A stretch of DNA of 64,000 nucleotides from Amoebidium appalachense (GCA_963693365.1 CAVNZM010000005.1:10974001-11038000); one strand, 5' to 3'; counted from the first letter of the stretch, positions 48,035-62,589 are shown. Notes: generated by a model from the sequence alone, not told the origin. A program made the numbers and translations.

Positions 48035-49461
48035 ATGGCTGACGAAGAACCCACGCTCAAAAAGGTGAGCCTTTGTGAACGAATGCGTTGCCTCAAGACC
48101 AGTGTAAACTGTTGCATTTTTCAATCATGCTGGAGTCTTAGCCCTCACAAATCTAGCCTGCTGCTAGATGACAGCTACTTCCTGCACAAAGATGTCAACA
48201 AAACATTTTCAGCTTCTCTTCCCAGTTTTGTTGTTTCCTTAGGGACCAGTTTCAATGGCATCCTTGGCACCATTCACGTCTTTGTATTACTTGGGCATGA
48301 TTCACGGTAGGGAAGTATAGATGATTGGGGCACAAGGGGGCATGGTGGGTTAAGGATATGGCAAGAAGAGGGCGACATACGCTTCAATGAGTGACTACTC
48401 TGTTGACGGGCCCCATGGCTTTACGTTTCCTGGGCACATGTTCTTGTGCACGTAAGACATGAGATTTTGGGGGGGCTATCTTTCGACGAGGAGTGGGGGG
48501 GTGGGGGGGGGGGGGGGTGGGGGAAGTGAGGGTAGGAATGGTGCGGCGGCTGGTAGGGGGGGGGAGGAGGGGGGTATTTCCCGACGGGGGTGGGGTGGGG
48601 GGAAGGTGGGGGCAGGTTGGGGAGGACGGAAAGAAACTAAAAGAGGGGGGATGACGGGTTGTGATTTGTTATCCTTACTTGTGCATCAGTTTACCAGGGA
48701 AATGATCGGGAAGAGGGGGGTAGAGGGCTAGTTTCTTACTGGTGCTGTGCTCATGTTAGGTGCCCACCGAGACACCTGTTTTGCAGCGAAAGGGCACAGA
48801 CCCAGCCTCAGACCAAGCAAAGGCGAACGTGGCAGTAAGTGTCATGTGTGTGTGTGTGGGGGGGGGGGGGGGGGGGGGGGGAAGGGGAGGTGTGTGCACG
48901 GTTGTGTTTGGTGGGGGGGAGGAAGATGGGGGGGGGGGGGGCGGGGGGGGGGGGGGGGGGGGGGGGGGGAGGAGGGGGCTGAGAGAGAGGGGAGGGGAGG
49001 GGGGAGGGGCCGTGTATTATCATGGTAATAATATCATTTGTTTATTTATTTATTTTTTATTTTTTTTAAGGTATTTTTTTTTTGGGGGGGGGGGAGGAGG
49101 GGGAGGGCTGTGTGGCATGGTTGATGGAGGTGTGCCAGGGTTGTGTGTGTGTGTGTGGGTGGGGGGGGGGGGGGGGGGGGGGGGGGGGTTTGAAAGCGTG
49201 TTTGTGGGTGAGGTGATGGCTTCGAAAATTCCTGGTGTTCGTCGTCACGCCTCGTGCAAGATCTTGCCCATCACGTGGTCTTATATGAAGATTATTATCA
49301 ATGGGTGATATTTTCGTGATAGAGAACGTCATGTGATTTGATCATCATGCGATATAGTGTGTTTCCACCATGGCGCTTTCCCCTGATCCTACTTTCCTCT
49401 TGTTTCACCCACACACAGTGTCCAAAAAGTGTTGGACACCAGATTTTTACTCGGGATCCGA

Positions 49462-49494
<33 letters not shown>

Positions 49495-49620
49495 CCCCCC
49501 CTCCCCCCCCCCCCCCCCCCCCCCCGCCCCCTCCCCTCTTCCCCCTGCCGCTGCCGCCTTCCTTCCACGTATGCATCTTCTGTCAGTGCCACTGCCCTTT
49601 CAGCCTTTTTTTTTTTTTTT

Positions 49621-49661
<41 letters not shown>

Positions 49662-50398
49662 GGGGGTCCAACTATCCTGTGTGTTCTGGTTTTTGTGTTT
49701 CGGCATTGCTATGGGGGGTTTTACTTACACCGTGATATGCAGCCTGTCGGTACCCTTGCCCAGCTTGTATCTCTCAACCCTGCCCACAGCCATGTTTACG
49801 TCACTGCCCCCGTGTTCCTCTTGGGCCGTTCAACAGGTCCCCCCCTCCCCCCCCCCCCCCCCCGCCCGCCCTCCACCCCCTCCCAAAAAAAAAAAAAAAA
49901 AAAAAAAAAACTGTCGCCTCCCCCCTCTCCTCCCCCCCTCTCCCCGCGTTCCCTTCATTTTCTTTCTTTCTTACTTTTTTTTTTTTTTTTTTTTTGGCCT
50001 TTGGGGGCGGGGGGAGGGGGGATTTTGTACTGTGCACAGCATTAGGTTTCCCTATACCTGCCTGAAACATGCTTGGAATTCTCTTTTTCATGCAATTGTT
50101 TTTTCTTCTGAAGCAAATGAAAAAAAGGGTTTATCTTCTCCTTTTCTTTGTCCCCCCCCCCCCCCCCCCCCCCCCCCCTTCCCCCCCCCCTTGAAAGATA
50201 AAAGGATAAAATGGGAAAAGAAAAGAACACAGAAGCCCGTATGCACATGTGCGCATGCACATCTTTGGGTCCACACAATCACACAACCAAATACCTGCTT
50301 ATCACACTCACGCAACCCATACACTCAGCCCCCAACCAGCCATTCATGTATACTCGCATGCATGCTCACACATACAGACATACACTCACTAACACACA

Positions 50399-50438
<40 letters not shown>

Positions 50439-51071
50439 GCACACACACAGAGTGCCACCAGCGTTATGAGGAATTGAGTCTATCTGGTCGACACTGTATC
50501 CTCACCACCTCCAACGGCACAACCACAGTCACAGACACGAGGTAACCTAATCCCCCCCCCCCCTCCAAAAAAAAAAAAAATAAAACGCGTCCCCTTCCCT
50601 CTCTTTCCTCCCCTCCCCCCTCCCCCCCCCCCCCCCCCCCCCTCCCCCCGGGCCTAACTAACAACATTATGAGCATGCCTAAGCACAGAGTGTGTATATT
50701 TTCCAAGATTCAAATCCCTGTCGCCTCTAAACGAGTATGCTCCTTGCTCCCGACCTACTGAGTCAAATCAAACGTGTGTGCCGTGGTTGTTATTGGCCGG
50801 CCTGCTCTTGCAAGATCCGTGGCATTTCCCAACCCTTTAAATACCCGAATCTACAGTTGAACGTGTATCCTCGTGTATCCTCCCCCCCTCCTCCTCTCTT
50901 CCCATCATCCTTTTCCTTCCCCTCTAATCCCCCCCCCCCCCCCCCCCCCCCCCCCAGCCCTTCCACACGCACACACCATTGCCTTCTCACATCCGTCTTC
51001 TGGGCTCTCGAAAGATTTCAGTGAAGAAAAGTGGTGGTTATTTGATGTCACACTCTAGAAGTTATGCACGG

Positions 51072-51102
<31 letters not shown>

Positions 51103-51132
51103 TGTGTATATGTATATATGACATCCATACCC

Positions 51133-51210
<78 letters not shown>

Positions 51211-52220
51211 TGTTGCGCGGGAGAGGGGGGGGGGGGGAGGGATTAGGGGAACACATTTTTAGGAATTTCTGCTTGTGAAATGCGCCGTTTGGAATCTCAT
51301 ACCAACCCAGGCACATGTTTGGCACCATCTACCCACTCTAACCGCAACATGATTACTCACGAAGCCAAATTTCATACAGCACCAACGGCACATATGTTAA
51401 CGGTCAGAGAGTGCCAAAGGGAGAGCCCATCCCTCTGGGCCCAGGAGACGAACTGTGTGTGAAGGCGAGCGAGGACGCAGATGCAAGTAGGTGGACGTGT
51501 GTGTGTGTGTGTGTTTGGGGGAAGGGGGGGGGGGGGGGGGGGGGATCTGTATGTGGGCGGGCTGAGTGATTAGGAGTTGGTTCCTAGGGGCAGTAAGTGG
51601 GTGTTTGTGGGTGTGCGGGGAGTGAGTGAGAGTGCAAGGGAGCTGTGTTTGTGGGTCTGGTTTTGATTATATCACCCACTGATAACCAATCAAATCGATC
51701 GCACGGTTTTCCGTGTTAATCAGTCGTCATGATGTCATTGATTTTGCGCCTCCCCCCCCCCCCCCCCCCCCCCCCGGCCCCTCCCCCCCTTTTCCCTTCC
51801 GTTTCCCCGTCCCCCCCTCCTGGAAAACTGAATATACCGTTGCACAATATCCCTATCAGCGGGCTAATCTCCTGTGTTACTGACATCCAGGGATAGCATA
51901 TGTGTATCGACCAATGAAGGCAGGTCAGACTACCCCACAGAGTGATGGGGCTGAAAAGAGGCCTGCGGTGGAGGTAACACATATTCGTGCATGCACACAC
52001 ACATATACGATTGCATACACGCACACACACATGCGTGTGCATCCACAGTCACACATGTGCACACACACATGCGCACACACATTTTCACACTCACACATAC
52101 GCACACACATAAACAAGTGATCCCGCACACACAAAAACACCAAAGGCAAGCACCGTATGCGCAGGCACTTTCTTCGACACATAACAAACAGGCATACGTA
52201 TGATTACCCCCCTCCCCCCC

Positions 52221-52254
<34 letters not shown>

Positions 52255-52360
52255 AAGAAAAAGACCTCTCCCCGTCACTTTCTCTGGCCCCACTATTGCC
52301 ATGTTTTCCGGCTTGCATCTGATGTAACCTAGGCACCAGGCACGAATGTACATCCTCTGA

Positions 52361-52392
<32 letters not shown>

Positions 52393-53022
52393 CCCCCCCC
52401 CCCCCCCCCCCCCCCCGCCCCCAACTCACTGTGTTTCAAACAGACGGAGGCAGAGGACAGGCCCAAGAAGAAGCAAAAAGGCGGTGACGAGGAAATGGCA
52501 GACCACATGACCTGCGGCATATGCTGCGTATGTGAATCTCTCCCCCTTCCCCCCCCCCTCAGAAACACACGCACACACATACACGGGAAAAAAAAACGAA
52601 AAAAAAAACGAGAACGAGAGCACAAAGGAGAGGGGCAAAGACGGAACAAGGGAGTAAAAGAACCTGAAAAGAGAAAGAAAATGTTCTTTACCCCCCCCCC
52701 CCCCCCACCACCACCACCACCACATCCACACGACACGCACAACACACCCACACACCCACACACACACACCCACACACCCACACCCACACATACACACATA
52801 CACACACATACATACACTATCTGAAGAGTATGCTAGTAAGTTCCGCCAATCTATGAGGAAGCACGCAGGAGTACACATACTTATGTATAGACAGCAGGGG
52901 ACAGGCGAATTCACACGCGCACGTGCACACACACACAGACACACACCCACATATACACTGACTTATGCATTTGCCCGGGACATTATGTACTTTTTTGACT
53001 TTCACACGCACACACGTACACA

Positions 53023-53113
<91 letters not shown>

Positions 53114-54657
53114 ACACACACACTGATCTCCGCATATGCTATAGGACATCATGTACGACTGTGTAAGTCTGCTACCGTGCCTGCACTCGTTTTGTGCAGC
53201 CTGCTACTCCGACTGGAGAAAACAGTGGGTACCCCCCCCTCCCCCCACCCCCCCCAACCCACCAACCCACCCACCCACCCACCACCACCACCTTCCCCTC
53301 GCATCCCCACTTCCTTCCCCCCCCCTCCCCCCCCCCCCCTGCGCCCACCTTGTGTTTGTGTGATGCACGTGTGTTTTACATTGCGGGATGTGGCCATGGT
53401 TGAATGGGATCCACAGCATTGAATAAGGGTTATTTTCATACCTTTCTGTACATTTATAAGGGCCGCTCTCAATCGGAAATTCAAGTTACACTGTTCATAC
53501 CGGCAACTTCACCAGATCGAAATGGGTTTTGGAGACCGCGGCGTTTGCGGTCTAATGTGAGCATGAAAATGATAAAGAACCAGCAAGATAAAGTTGCAGG
53601 AAAGATAAATTAACATTGCGTTTTGCAAAAAAAAATTATAAGTTTACTTCAGTATTTGTTACCTTGTATATGGCGTATCTATCACTGGGCTGTCAAAGAG
53701 CCGCTTGGCAGCTTGATTTTCGAACCCCGTCAATGCAGATGTCCGATTGGATGAAAAGGCAAATTTAATTCAATGGCCAAAGCCGATTGGCTCGGCTCAG
53801 TAACATCGATTTCATCTTCAAAAACGTTCCCAAAATGTCTGAAGTCGCTACAGAAACACATAGGAAAAGTATATGAAATAATGATGTTTTTGCAAAACTC
53901 ACTTAGAAAAGTATGTATGTAAGACATATACCTGTCGGCTTATGCAATTTATTTGGGCTTTTTCTTTCGATTTTGAGCTGCGCTGGACTTGTTTCGGTTG
54001 TGTCCGCTACGCGGACAAAACAATTAGTGCCGGCTTGAACAGGTTAAAAACATAAAACTGAAATTGTGTGTGGCTGCAGGTCGAACGAGTGCCCTGGCTG
54101 CCGTGTTAAGGCCACGAGCATCAAGCGCAACCACACACTGCAGAATGTGATTGAGGCATATCTGAGGTATATCCACTGCTCGTATATCTCGGTGTTGATT
54201 GTTCATGTATTTCTGGGCAGTGTAGTGGTGTGACAAGATTTCCTCTTGGTATATCTCAAGTAAATCCACACACAGTTGTGGTTTTGGGTGGAGCAATTTG
54301 CAGTACACAAGTTCTTTATCTCGTGTGGATAGATTTATCAAGGAGAGTGGATGGAGTGATTGGATTGGGGTGAGGCCATCACCTACAGCAAATAGGGGGG
54401 AGGGGAGGGGAAGGGGGGGGGGGGGGGGGGGCTTGACCGGGGGGTGGAGGCTTGACCGGATTTTAAACACATCTATCCATGTCTTCTTTCCCAGTGTTTG
54501 TGTACTGTGACCAACCCCTCTAGAGCCTTCCCATAGCAAGAAAACGGCACCCATTGCCCCTCCTAGTCCCTTCCTCCCTGCACATTCCCGTTTGACCCCC
54601 CATTCTGTCCCATACCGTCTCTAAAGCATTTCCTCTGACTCTCTCTCTCTCTCTCCC

Positions 54658-54688
<31 letters not shown>

Positions 54689-54719
54689 ACAGACACCCTC
54701 CCCGCCCACACATGCACAC

Positions 54720-54756
<37 letters not shown>

Positions 54757-54773
54757 CCCGTTCACACATGCAA

Positions 54774-54845
<72 letters not shown>

Positions 54846-54999
54846 CCTCCCCGCCCACACATGCACACACACACACACACACACACACTCTCACACACAC
54901 ACATCCTCCCCGTCCACACACACACAGACTCACACACACACACACACAGACACACAGACACACACACACACACACACAAGACACCCACACCCACCCACA

Positions 55000-55035
<36 letters not shown>

Positions 55036-55433
55036 CAACACCCAGAGAAGGCGCGCAGTGCAGAGGAGCGTAAAGACATGGACAGGAGGAACACAATCAC
55101 AAAGGACGAGGTGGGTGCTATCGGCGCATATCTGGCCGAGAATGGGGAGGGAGGGGAGGTGTAGGGAAGGGGGAGGGGGGGGGGGGGGGGTTTATATCTG
55201 AGGAAACTGCAAGTGGGATAGGTGAAGTGGGAGAGGGGAAGGGCCATCGTGACAGGACTGGCTGCACAGGCAGCCACGGTGATGATTGGTATGCGCAGTG
55301 CATCAGATGGGCTGATATGATTGGGCCACAGCTGACCAACCACCAGCAAGCAACACACAGCAGCCAATCGGATGACGAGGAGGACAGTGGGAGCGATGAC
55401 GAGGACGGTGTCCTGCCGATGTGAGTGCCCCCC

Positions 55434-55464
<31 letters not shown>

Positions 55465-55572
55465 AAAAAAAAAAAGAACATCAACCCAACCCACATACAC
55501 CACCACCACCACCACCGCCACCACCAGCACCCCCCTTCCCCCCCCCTCCCCCTCCCCCTCCCCCTCCGGGAG

Positions 55573-55615
<43 letters not shown>

Positions 55616-55877
55616 AAAAAAGGGGGGGGGGGGACAATCCAATCCCCTCCCCCTCCCCCCTTCCCCTCTTCCCTCTGCGGGGTATTAGCACACAGGCATG
55701 TCCCTGACATTGTTCACGTGTGCTCGTACCTGTCTTGTTGGTTGCTGGAGTGAACAGGCCACAGATAGGATGCACACAAGCCCGCGTAACGGAATTTCGG
55801 AAAGACAATGTGCTAAGATCTATGACCACACGCACACACGCACACAAGCACACACACGCGCACGCGCGCACACACGC

Positions 55878-55931
<54 letters not shown>

Positions 55932-55940
55932 GCGCGCACG

Positions 55941-56025
<85 letters not shown>

Positions 56026-56457
56026 CGCCAGTGCCCCGGGTGGCAGGGAGCCAATGCAGGGCCGGGCTTCTACTCGTGTCAGCCCGGTGCCCCCCACGTC
56101 TCATGCCTGGTATGCTCATTTCAGCACCCCTTCCTACCCATCCTCAGTGTTTCTTCACCTCGTCTTTTCTCGAATGAGTAGTCTACCCAACCGGTTTTAA
56201 ACCCATACATGCCACAAAGCACTCATCTTTTCAATTAGTAAAGAGGACTGAAAGGCCTGACAGAAAGGATTCACTTTTTTTTTGTTTTGTTTTTTTTTTT
56301 TTTTTTGGGGGGGGGGGGGGGGGGGGAGTTATATGGTGATCGGTAGAGATATTGAGCTAATAAAACATGCTGCAGTGCTGCTACGGTCTGATGCCGGTCC
56401 ATGCCAACCTGTCACAGCTGCCACCGGCACACCAGAAGACAGCATGTATGTACAGAG

Positions 56458-56504
<47 letters not shown>

Positions 56505-56767
56505 CCCCCCCCCTCCCCCTCATCGTGAATGTGCACTGTCGTAGACAACCCAGATGTTTGATGATTCCGGCTATGAAGAACCTCCCAGTCGTGTTCCATG
56601 TCTTGTGTCAAATACACTCGGAACCCTCATAAGTCTATATTTGCAGACCAAGCATACAGATGCAAGCGAAGAAGTGTGCTCACACTCTCTCAATACAAAC
56701 ATGCACACCAACACGTATATGGCTAACACACGTGAGTGCCTGAGCACACATACACACACACACACAC

Positions 56768-56832
<65 letters not shown>

Positions 56833-57091
56833 ACCTATGCCGCAGGCCCTTCTGCCACCAGTATTGGGGCTGCCGCTGTGCCCTGAACCCCCCGATGGCC
56901 ACCCACCCAGTCCAGCCCTCTGTGTGTCTTATGCCGTTGAAAGGTACCTCCCCCCCCCCTGTGGATGACGTGGGCCCCCCCTGAGGATGGGCTCTGCTTA
57001 TTATGCATACTCTTTATGTATGGCTTGCATTCTGCATCGTGTTATCCGTTTGTTCTTGTGTACTCCGTACTTTTTGACGCATTCAAACCCC

Positions 57092-57129
<38 letters not shown>

Positions 57130-58107
57130 GGGTCACCCACCTCACCCGTTTCTCACCCCTCACCCATGACCCCGACCGTCCAAATACTTTTTCCTGCATA
57201 AGAGACATGTGCCCCTGGTAGGGTTCTCTCTTTACTCACCTGCTTGGCCCATGCTTCTGTGGTCACTTGGGTGAGACTAGAGCATTTCTCCTTCGAATGG
57301 TTGTATCACCTCCCCCTTCACCCGCACCCTCCCTTCATCCACACTCTCTAAACCCATCCACGATAATACCCTAGCTGACGACTTTTACATGTCTCTCTCC
57401 CCTCTCCTTTCCCGCCCGTCCTCCCGCTTTGCCGATCACCTGAACCTCCCCGTCCACCCACACACCCACATATTTATAACCCCACTTTCCCCTTTCCTCC
57501 CTCCCCCCCCCCCCCTCCACCTGCCCGATGAACACACACACAGATCGTACACTGCAGTCTGTGCCTGCTAGTGCGTTTGGAGGCAATGAGGCCGAGACCC
57601 AGATACTGAGGACACACCTAGCAGCAACAAACACCACCCCCCAGCACATGGCCACTGTGTGCTTGCAGGCACTGCAGGATGGGGAGATGCCTGTGGACGA
57701 TGGTGTGTGTGGGATACCTCCCAGTGCCCTCCTCCGCTCCTCTCCCCCCCCCCCCCCCCCCCCCCTGCCTGAAAAAGAAAAAACAAAAGAGAAAGAAAGG
57801 AGAGAGAGCGAAAGGGAGGGAAGAAGAGGCATGGAGGGACCAACGAGGGGGACGGAGGGGGAGAGAGTGTGTGTGATAAAGGGAGAGGGAGAAAAGGGGG
57901 GGGGGGGGGGGGGGAGGGTTGGAGAGAGGGAGAGAGAGGTGATAACTTTAGAGAGCAGACATTTAATAGGCTTTAGATACTGCTTTGAGTGGAATTTGAA
58001 GCACAGTGCAAATCGTTTCGTGCAAATGGATAGAATGGATTCTTTGGGGGATGAGGCTATTTGGCATAGGGTTTTTCACATCGTCGAAAGGTGGTTGCTG
58101 CCGTGAT

Positions 58108-58143
<36 letters not shown>

Positions 58144-59197
58144 GTCTCTTACTGTGAAATTAGGACAACTCAGCTGGACCATGTATGTCTGTTTACTGAC
58201 GTCATCTACCCTGCAGTCTTCACACAGCATCCAGGCCTAGCCCGGCCCCAAGACATTGCAAACGCACACACATGCCTGTCGGTACGTAGCCCCCCTTGCC
58301 TACTAAGTCGAGTAACCTGAGCTCCCCAGTCCTCCTTCCCCCTCCCCATGTGCTGCTTGTATTCCTTTTGAGCTGATCTTTCCCATCTTCCCCCCCCCCC
58401 CCCCCCCCTCCTCCTCCCCCCTCCCTCGCTCCCCTCACCACCCTCCCCCTTTTCTCCCGGTGGTATCTTGAAGAGACCACTAAATACTAAATATAGAGAG
58501 AGTGCTTGGCATGGTCATTTGAACGAAAAGAGGATATCCCCGGGGGATTTGGGGTTGGGGGGGTGGCGGGCCCGGAGGAGGGGAAGGGGGGGGGGGGGGG
58601 GGAGTTGGAATGAATGCAAGTAGAACCGAGTATTGACATGTGGTTGGTATGCAGTGTGCCACGCTGCTTCTGGGTGAACTGACGTACCAATACAGAGCAA
58701 AGATACCAAGGGGGGACCTGCCAGGTAGGACCATATGCAGCATAAATGCAGACATGCACTATACGTGCAGCAGAAGTAGACGCAGGATTACACATGCACC
58801 ATAAGTAGACACATCACACATGCACCATGCATACAGATGGACAACGCATGCACCATGCTTGCAGGCATGCACTCTAGACACATGGGCAGGATCACACACG
58901 ACACACCCAACTCCCTTTATCCATGAATCCACACTAGAAAAACACAGAGCATGCACGGAGCATGCAAAGATAACCACGTATACGAGCGCACGGGCTGTAC
59001 GCAAAAACAGATCTATCGATTTCACAAAACCAACCATAGTTTAGACTTGTGTGTTTGCCATCAATCCCCCATAGTAAGTGGTGCTCACGTACTTACCACT
59101 GTACATGACACCCTCACGAATGCACAAGGACCGATGGGAACGTGAGCACATGCATACACAACCCCGACACACATACACGCACCGACACACACACGCG

Positions 59198-59254
<57 letters not shown>

Positions 59255-59388
59255 ACACACACACGGATGCAGAGTCTGTGACGGGACGAGAGGATTGCTG
59301 GTGGGGGCGCAACTGCCGCACGGCCAAACACAAGAGGGAGCATGCAGAGAGACTCAACCACATCTGTGCTCAGACGAGGCGCAGATAA
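48035..59388 (+). CDS. E3 ubiquitin ligase CHFR (FHA-RING-PBZ), 18 exons
   Basis: Mitotic-stress checkpoint ubiquitin ligase that binds poly(ADP-ribose). Exons: 48035-48064, 48760-48834, 49743-49836, 50451-50541, 51380-51486, 51891-51973, 52444-52527, 53145-53224, 54080-54166, 55035-55110, 55299-55420, 56022-56109, 56376-56445, 56830-56943, 57544-57702, 58217-58281, 58655-58724, 59273-59388. Phases all agree, giving about 536 residues (human about 660). FHA domain about 36-140 with LLGRST, SLSGRH and [10 protein letters not shown]3HC4 RING: C184, C187, C200, H202, C205, C208, C219, C222. Then [12 protein letters not shown], an acidic [12 protein letters not shown] stretch, the Cys-rich region ([33 protein letters not shown]), and a terminal PBZ zinc finger (C507, C513, H522, H528; DCWWGRNCR). 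The linker between FHA and RING is shorter than in vertebrates. The start has no in-frame upstream alternative with better context. Confidence 0.95.
53029..53123 (+). repeat. (CA)n microsatellite, 95 bp
   Basis: Pure CA array in CHFR intron 7, ending about 20 bp before the exon 8 acceptor. Confidence 0.95.
54676..55034 (+). repeat. (CA)n higher-order array forming the CHFR exon 10 acceptor
   Basis: CA blocks alternate with a recurring spacer of the form CCTCCCCGCCCACACATGCA (at about 54700, 54755, 54846 and 54905), so the tract is a nested repeat. It ends in ACAG directly before exon 10 (55035). Confidence 0.9.
55880..56021 (+). repeat. (CA)n with CG interruptions forming the CHFR exon 12 acceptor
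   Basis: CA array containing a CGCGCGCG-type alternating block (about 55927-55950), ending in CAG directly before exon 12 (56022). Confidence 0.9.
56976..57093 (-). repeat. Dispersed intronic element, copy 4
   Basis: On the + strand it begins TGAGGATGGGCTCTGCTTAT and ends GACGCATTCAAACCCC followed by a C-run. It is therefore inverted relative to the other copies and antisense to CHFR when its TTTGAATGC end is taken as the start. It lies in intron 14, about 35 bp after the donor. Confidence 0.85.
59206..59264 (+). repeat. (CA)n microsatellite before CHFR last exon
   Basis: CA array ending a few bases before the GATGCAG acceptor of exon 18 (59273), preceded by a short CGCGCG block. Confidence 0.9.
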
Positions 59389-60539
59389 AGCGATGATTGG
59401 TCAATGAGACGGGGGAAAGGGGGGCAGGGGGGGGGGGGGGGGGGGGGGGGGGAGGGTAATAATATGCCGGTGCATGTTTGTTCCACTGACAAAAAAGGAA
59501 AGAATGCATTTGTTTTCAATCTATGCCTTCTTTTTTTTGTAAACGCATATAGGCGAATGGTTCGTTGCATACCACCACTTACTCACATGAGTAGCGGACA
59601 TACATCACCATGTAGCCAACCGCTACCCCTTGGAGCACTTCGTGCAATCAAGGACACATCTACACACCCACGGCCAAAAAAAATCGTGTTCCTACTTTTT
59701 TTTAGTTTTATAATATACAACGTGTCATACGCACAACTAAAGTCGCTATAGTGCACAGACGTACTGTAGCACTAACCTACGATGTGGGGACAGGTGTTTG
59801 ATTTGCATACACATTGTATGCATGCACAATTAAATTTTATACATGCACAATTAAATTTTATACATGCACAATTAAATTTTATACATGCACAATTAAATTT
59901 TTGTACAGGCACAATCAAATTTTATACATGCACATTAAAAATTTTATACATGCACAATTAAATTTTATACATGCACAATTAAATTTTATACATGCACAAT
60001 TAAATTTTTATACATGCACATTTCTTTCACCATGTTTATACATATGCATGATGTCCCTCGTATCTGTGAATGACCGTTGTTCCATGCAAGTTATGTGAGT
60101 TACCACCAGTTCACATTGCGCATGTAGCTATCTCAGCACCTGTCTTGTGCCTATGGCACCTGTACTATAAAACCATTCTTAGCCCTGGCTGATGCCCCGA
60201 TTTAAATAAATTCTTAATAAAAAAAGGGCCGTCACACAATATCATCTACGTTTGCGCATGCATAGACACTGGTGTGTCGATACATATGTACAAACATACA
60301 TACATGGAACCACACACACAAAATCAAACTACTTGCAGCTATCATGATAAGAAAACGTACACGCGCACACACTAAGACGTACCCACAGTGTGCAGTCGCA
60401 TATGCGCATGCCAGCATATACAGGACTAAGTCTGCCGGCCTTACTCACTTGTATCCCCCCCCCCCCCCCCCCCCCCCCCCCCACACACACACACAAAAAA
60501 AAACCAACCAACCCCCCCTCCCCCCCCCCACACGTAAAT

Positions 60540-60571
<32 letters not shown>

Positions 60572-61878
60572 CCCCACCAGACACACACACACACGTAAAT
60601 TACCAGCCCTGGTCGATAACCATTGTTGATGACATATTTGGTGACTAATCATGTCACCAAACAGGAACGAATGCCATGTCTTCCTGCAGCTGTTGCACAA
60701 GGCCTAGCTATAGGGGCCTATTTGCATTGCCTTATGTACTTATAAGTGAACAGGTTGGCCACCTGCTCAATGTTGAGGCACATATGCATGATAACCCTAG
60801 ACAAAACAAGTGTTGCCGCAACACGGGATTGCCAAGCAAATCAGCATCAGCGTAACCAATAACCTACCCCTATGGAGTGCGAGCTGAGTTTTTCTTTTTT
60901 TTTCTTTTTTTTTTTTCCAAATGTCCACATATAAGAAATTCAAAAAAGGTGGTGGCCTAGCTGAGCAGCAAGGGTTACATGTAACGTGTTGTGTGTGCTG
61001 TAGTGGTGTTGGAGGTGGAAGCCACCGCGATGGGCGCAAAAAGCATGTAGCCACGTTGTTAGCGTTGGCCTTGACAAAAAAAAAAAAAAAAAAAAATCAT
61101 ATATACCCACCACATTTTGATTGGGTTTGCCGGAACTACAACTTAATTGAAGCTTTATTACTTGTCTCCCCTGCCCTAGTTTACAGCTCCATATACACTC
61201 ATAGTCATATGTACATTTCATAACCAACCCCCCCCCCCCTCCCCCCCCCCCCCCCCCCCCCCCTCCCCAAAAAAAAAAAAGAAAGAAAAAAAAGAAAAGC
61301 GGGCCAAGAATAAAGGAAGCAGCAATGCATGACTAAGTGACAAAAGTGGTCAGAACCAAAAGCAACCGGAGCCAGCACACGCATTTTCCCGTTTTCCTGT
61401 CACCCTCTACATGTGCATCGAATGCCTGTCTATGCGGTGGAGACACCGGGGGTTCTCAAAAGCTCCGTGCTTGTGCATACGCCATACGTGTTAATGTCCC
61501 AGATAAGTGTGTGCGCATGTGTACACTGTACTAGCCTGCATCTGACTTTCGTTTACTTGGAGATTGGATTATATAATGCCTCTAAGCTATTATCCAAACT
61601 CATAGACAGCCCAAAATCCAAATCCCATCAAGTCACACAGGCACACCTGTCCCAAGGTGGTGATCCCATTCTTTTGTGACGGAAACAAGTACTACAGGAA
61701 AAGCAAAAGAAGAAAAATAGCTGTTCGTAATGCGGCCTTGCAGACTTTTGCGCACATTCATTTCAAACCTGGGCACTTGGATAGCCTGCCGCACCAGGTC
61801 TATACACACCTGGCTGGCTGTGTGCATGCAGAACCTGCTGATCGCCAAGCAGAATCTGTGCATGTAGATGGCAGCCAA
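59389..61878. other. Intergenic region between convergent CHFR and TPR-like genes
   Basis: Contains a G-run at 59428-59452, the 21-bp AT-rich minisatellite (59818-60024), C-runs near 60456-60481, 60541-60568 and 61229-61263, and unique DNA. AATAAA motifs at 60205-60210 and 60216-60221 (+) could end CHFR transcripts, and TTTATT at 61154-61159 (AATAAA, -) could end the TPR-like gene. No coding frame was recognised. Confidence 0.55.
59818..60024 (+). repeat. 21-bp minisatellite, about ten units
   Basis: Unit ATACATGCACAATTAAATTT(T). The central unit is altered (TGTACAGGCACAATC) and one unit lacks part of the AATTAAA word; the outer units are near-perfect. Because 21 is a multiple of three, one frame stays open through it (YTCTIKF repeated), which looks incidental. 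It is AT-rich in contrast with the surrounding simple repeats. Confidence 0.9.
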
Positions 61879-62031
61879 TCAATGGCTGTGTGGGGTGCCG
61901 GGGGTGCCATATTTGGCTAATTTCTCATCCAGGACGGTGGCCTGGAACCCACGGCCATGCTTCTTGAGGAAGTCGGAGAAATCCTTGAGGAGATCCGTGT
62001 AGGCTTGGCGCACCTGTGTGTGTGTGTGTGT

Positions 62032-62082
<51 letters not shown>

Positions 62083-62158
62083 CATGAGTAAACAAGGGGT
62101 AATTCGTTGTGTGCTTTCAGCTATCTGCAACTGGGTATTGTAATAATGGAGGGAGGGT

Positions 62159-62189
<31 letters not shown>

Positions 62190-62225
62190 GGGGGGGGAGG
62201 GAGAGAGAGAGAGAGAGAGAGAGGA

Positions 62226-62272
<47 letters not shown>

Positions 62273-62539
62273 AAGACAGGGGGGGAGGGAGGGAGGGAGG
62301 GAGGGAGGGAGGGAGGGGCGGGAAGGAAGGGGAAGGAGGGAGAGTGGGTGAGAGCGAGGGAGGGAGGGAGGGAGGGAGGGAGGGAGGGAGAGAGAGAGAA
62401 TGTAAACTGTGTTTACAACCAACCCCATGGGTATAGCATGAGCAACTGAAACCAACAGGGCCATGATGTGCACTGCAAACGGCAGAGCTCTAAACATTCG
62501 ACGTCCGTCAGCCGTGTTTATCTGGGGGAAGGAGGAGGA

Positions 62540-62589
<50 letters not shown>

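Noticed and set aside
47702-48124. 140-codon minus-strand frame over the CHFR start
   Set aside because: It is antisense to the CHFR promoter, leader and exon 1 and shows no motif.
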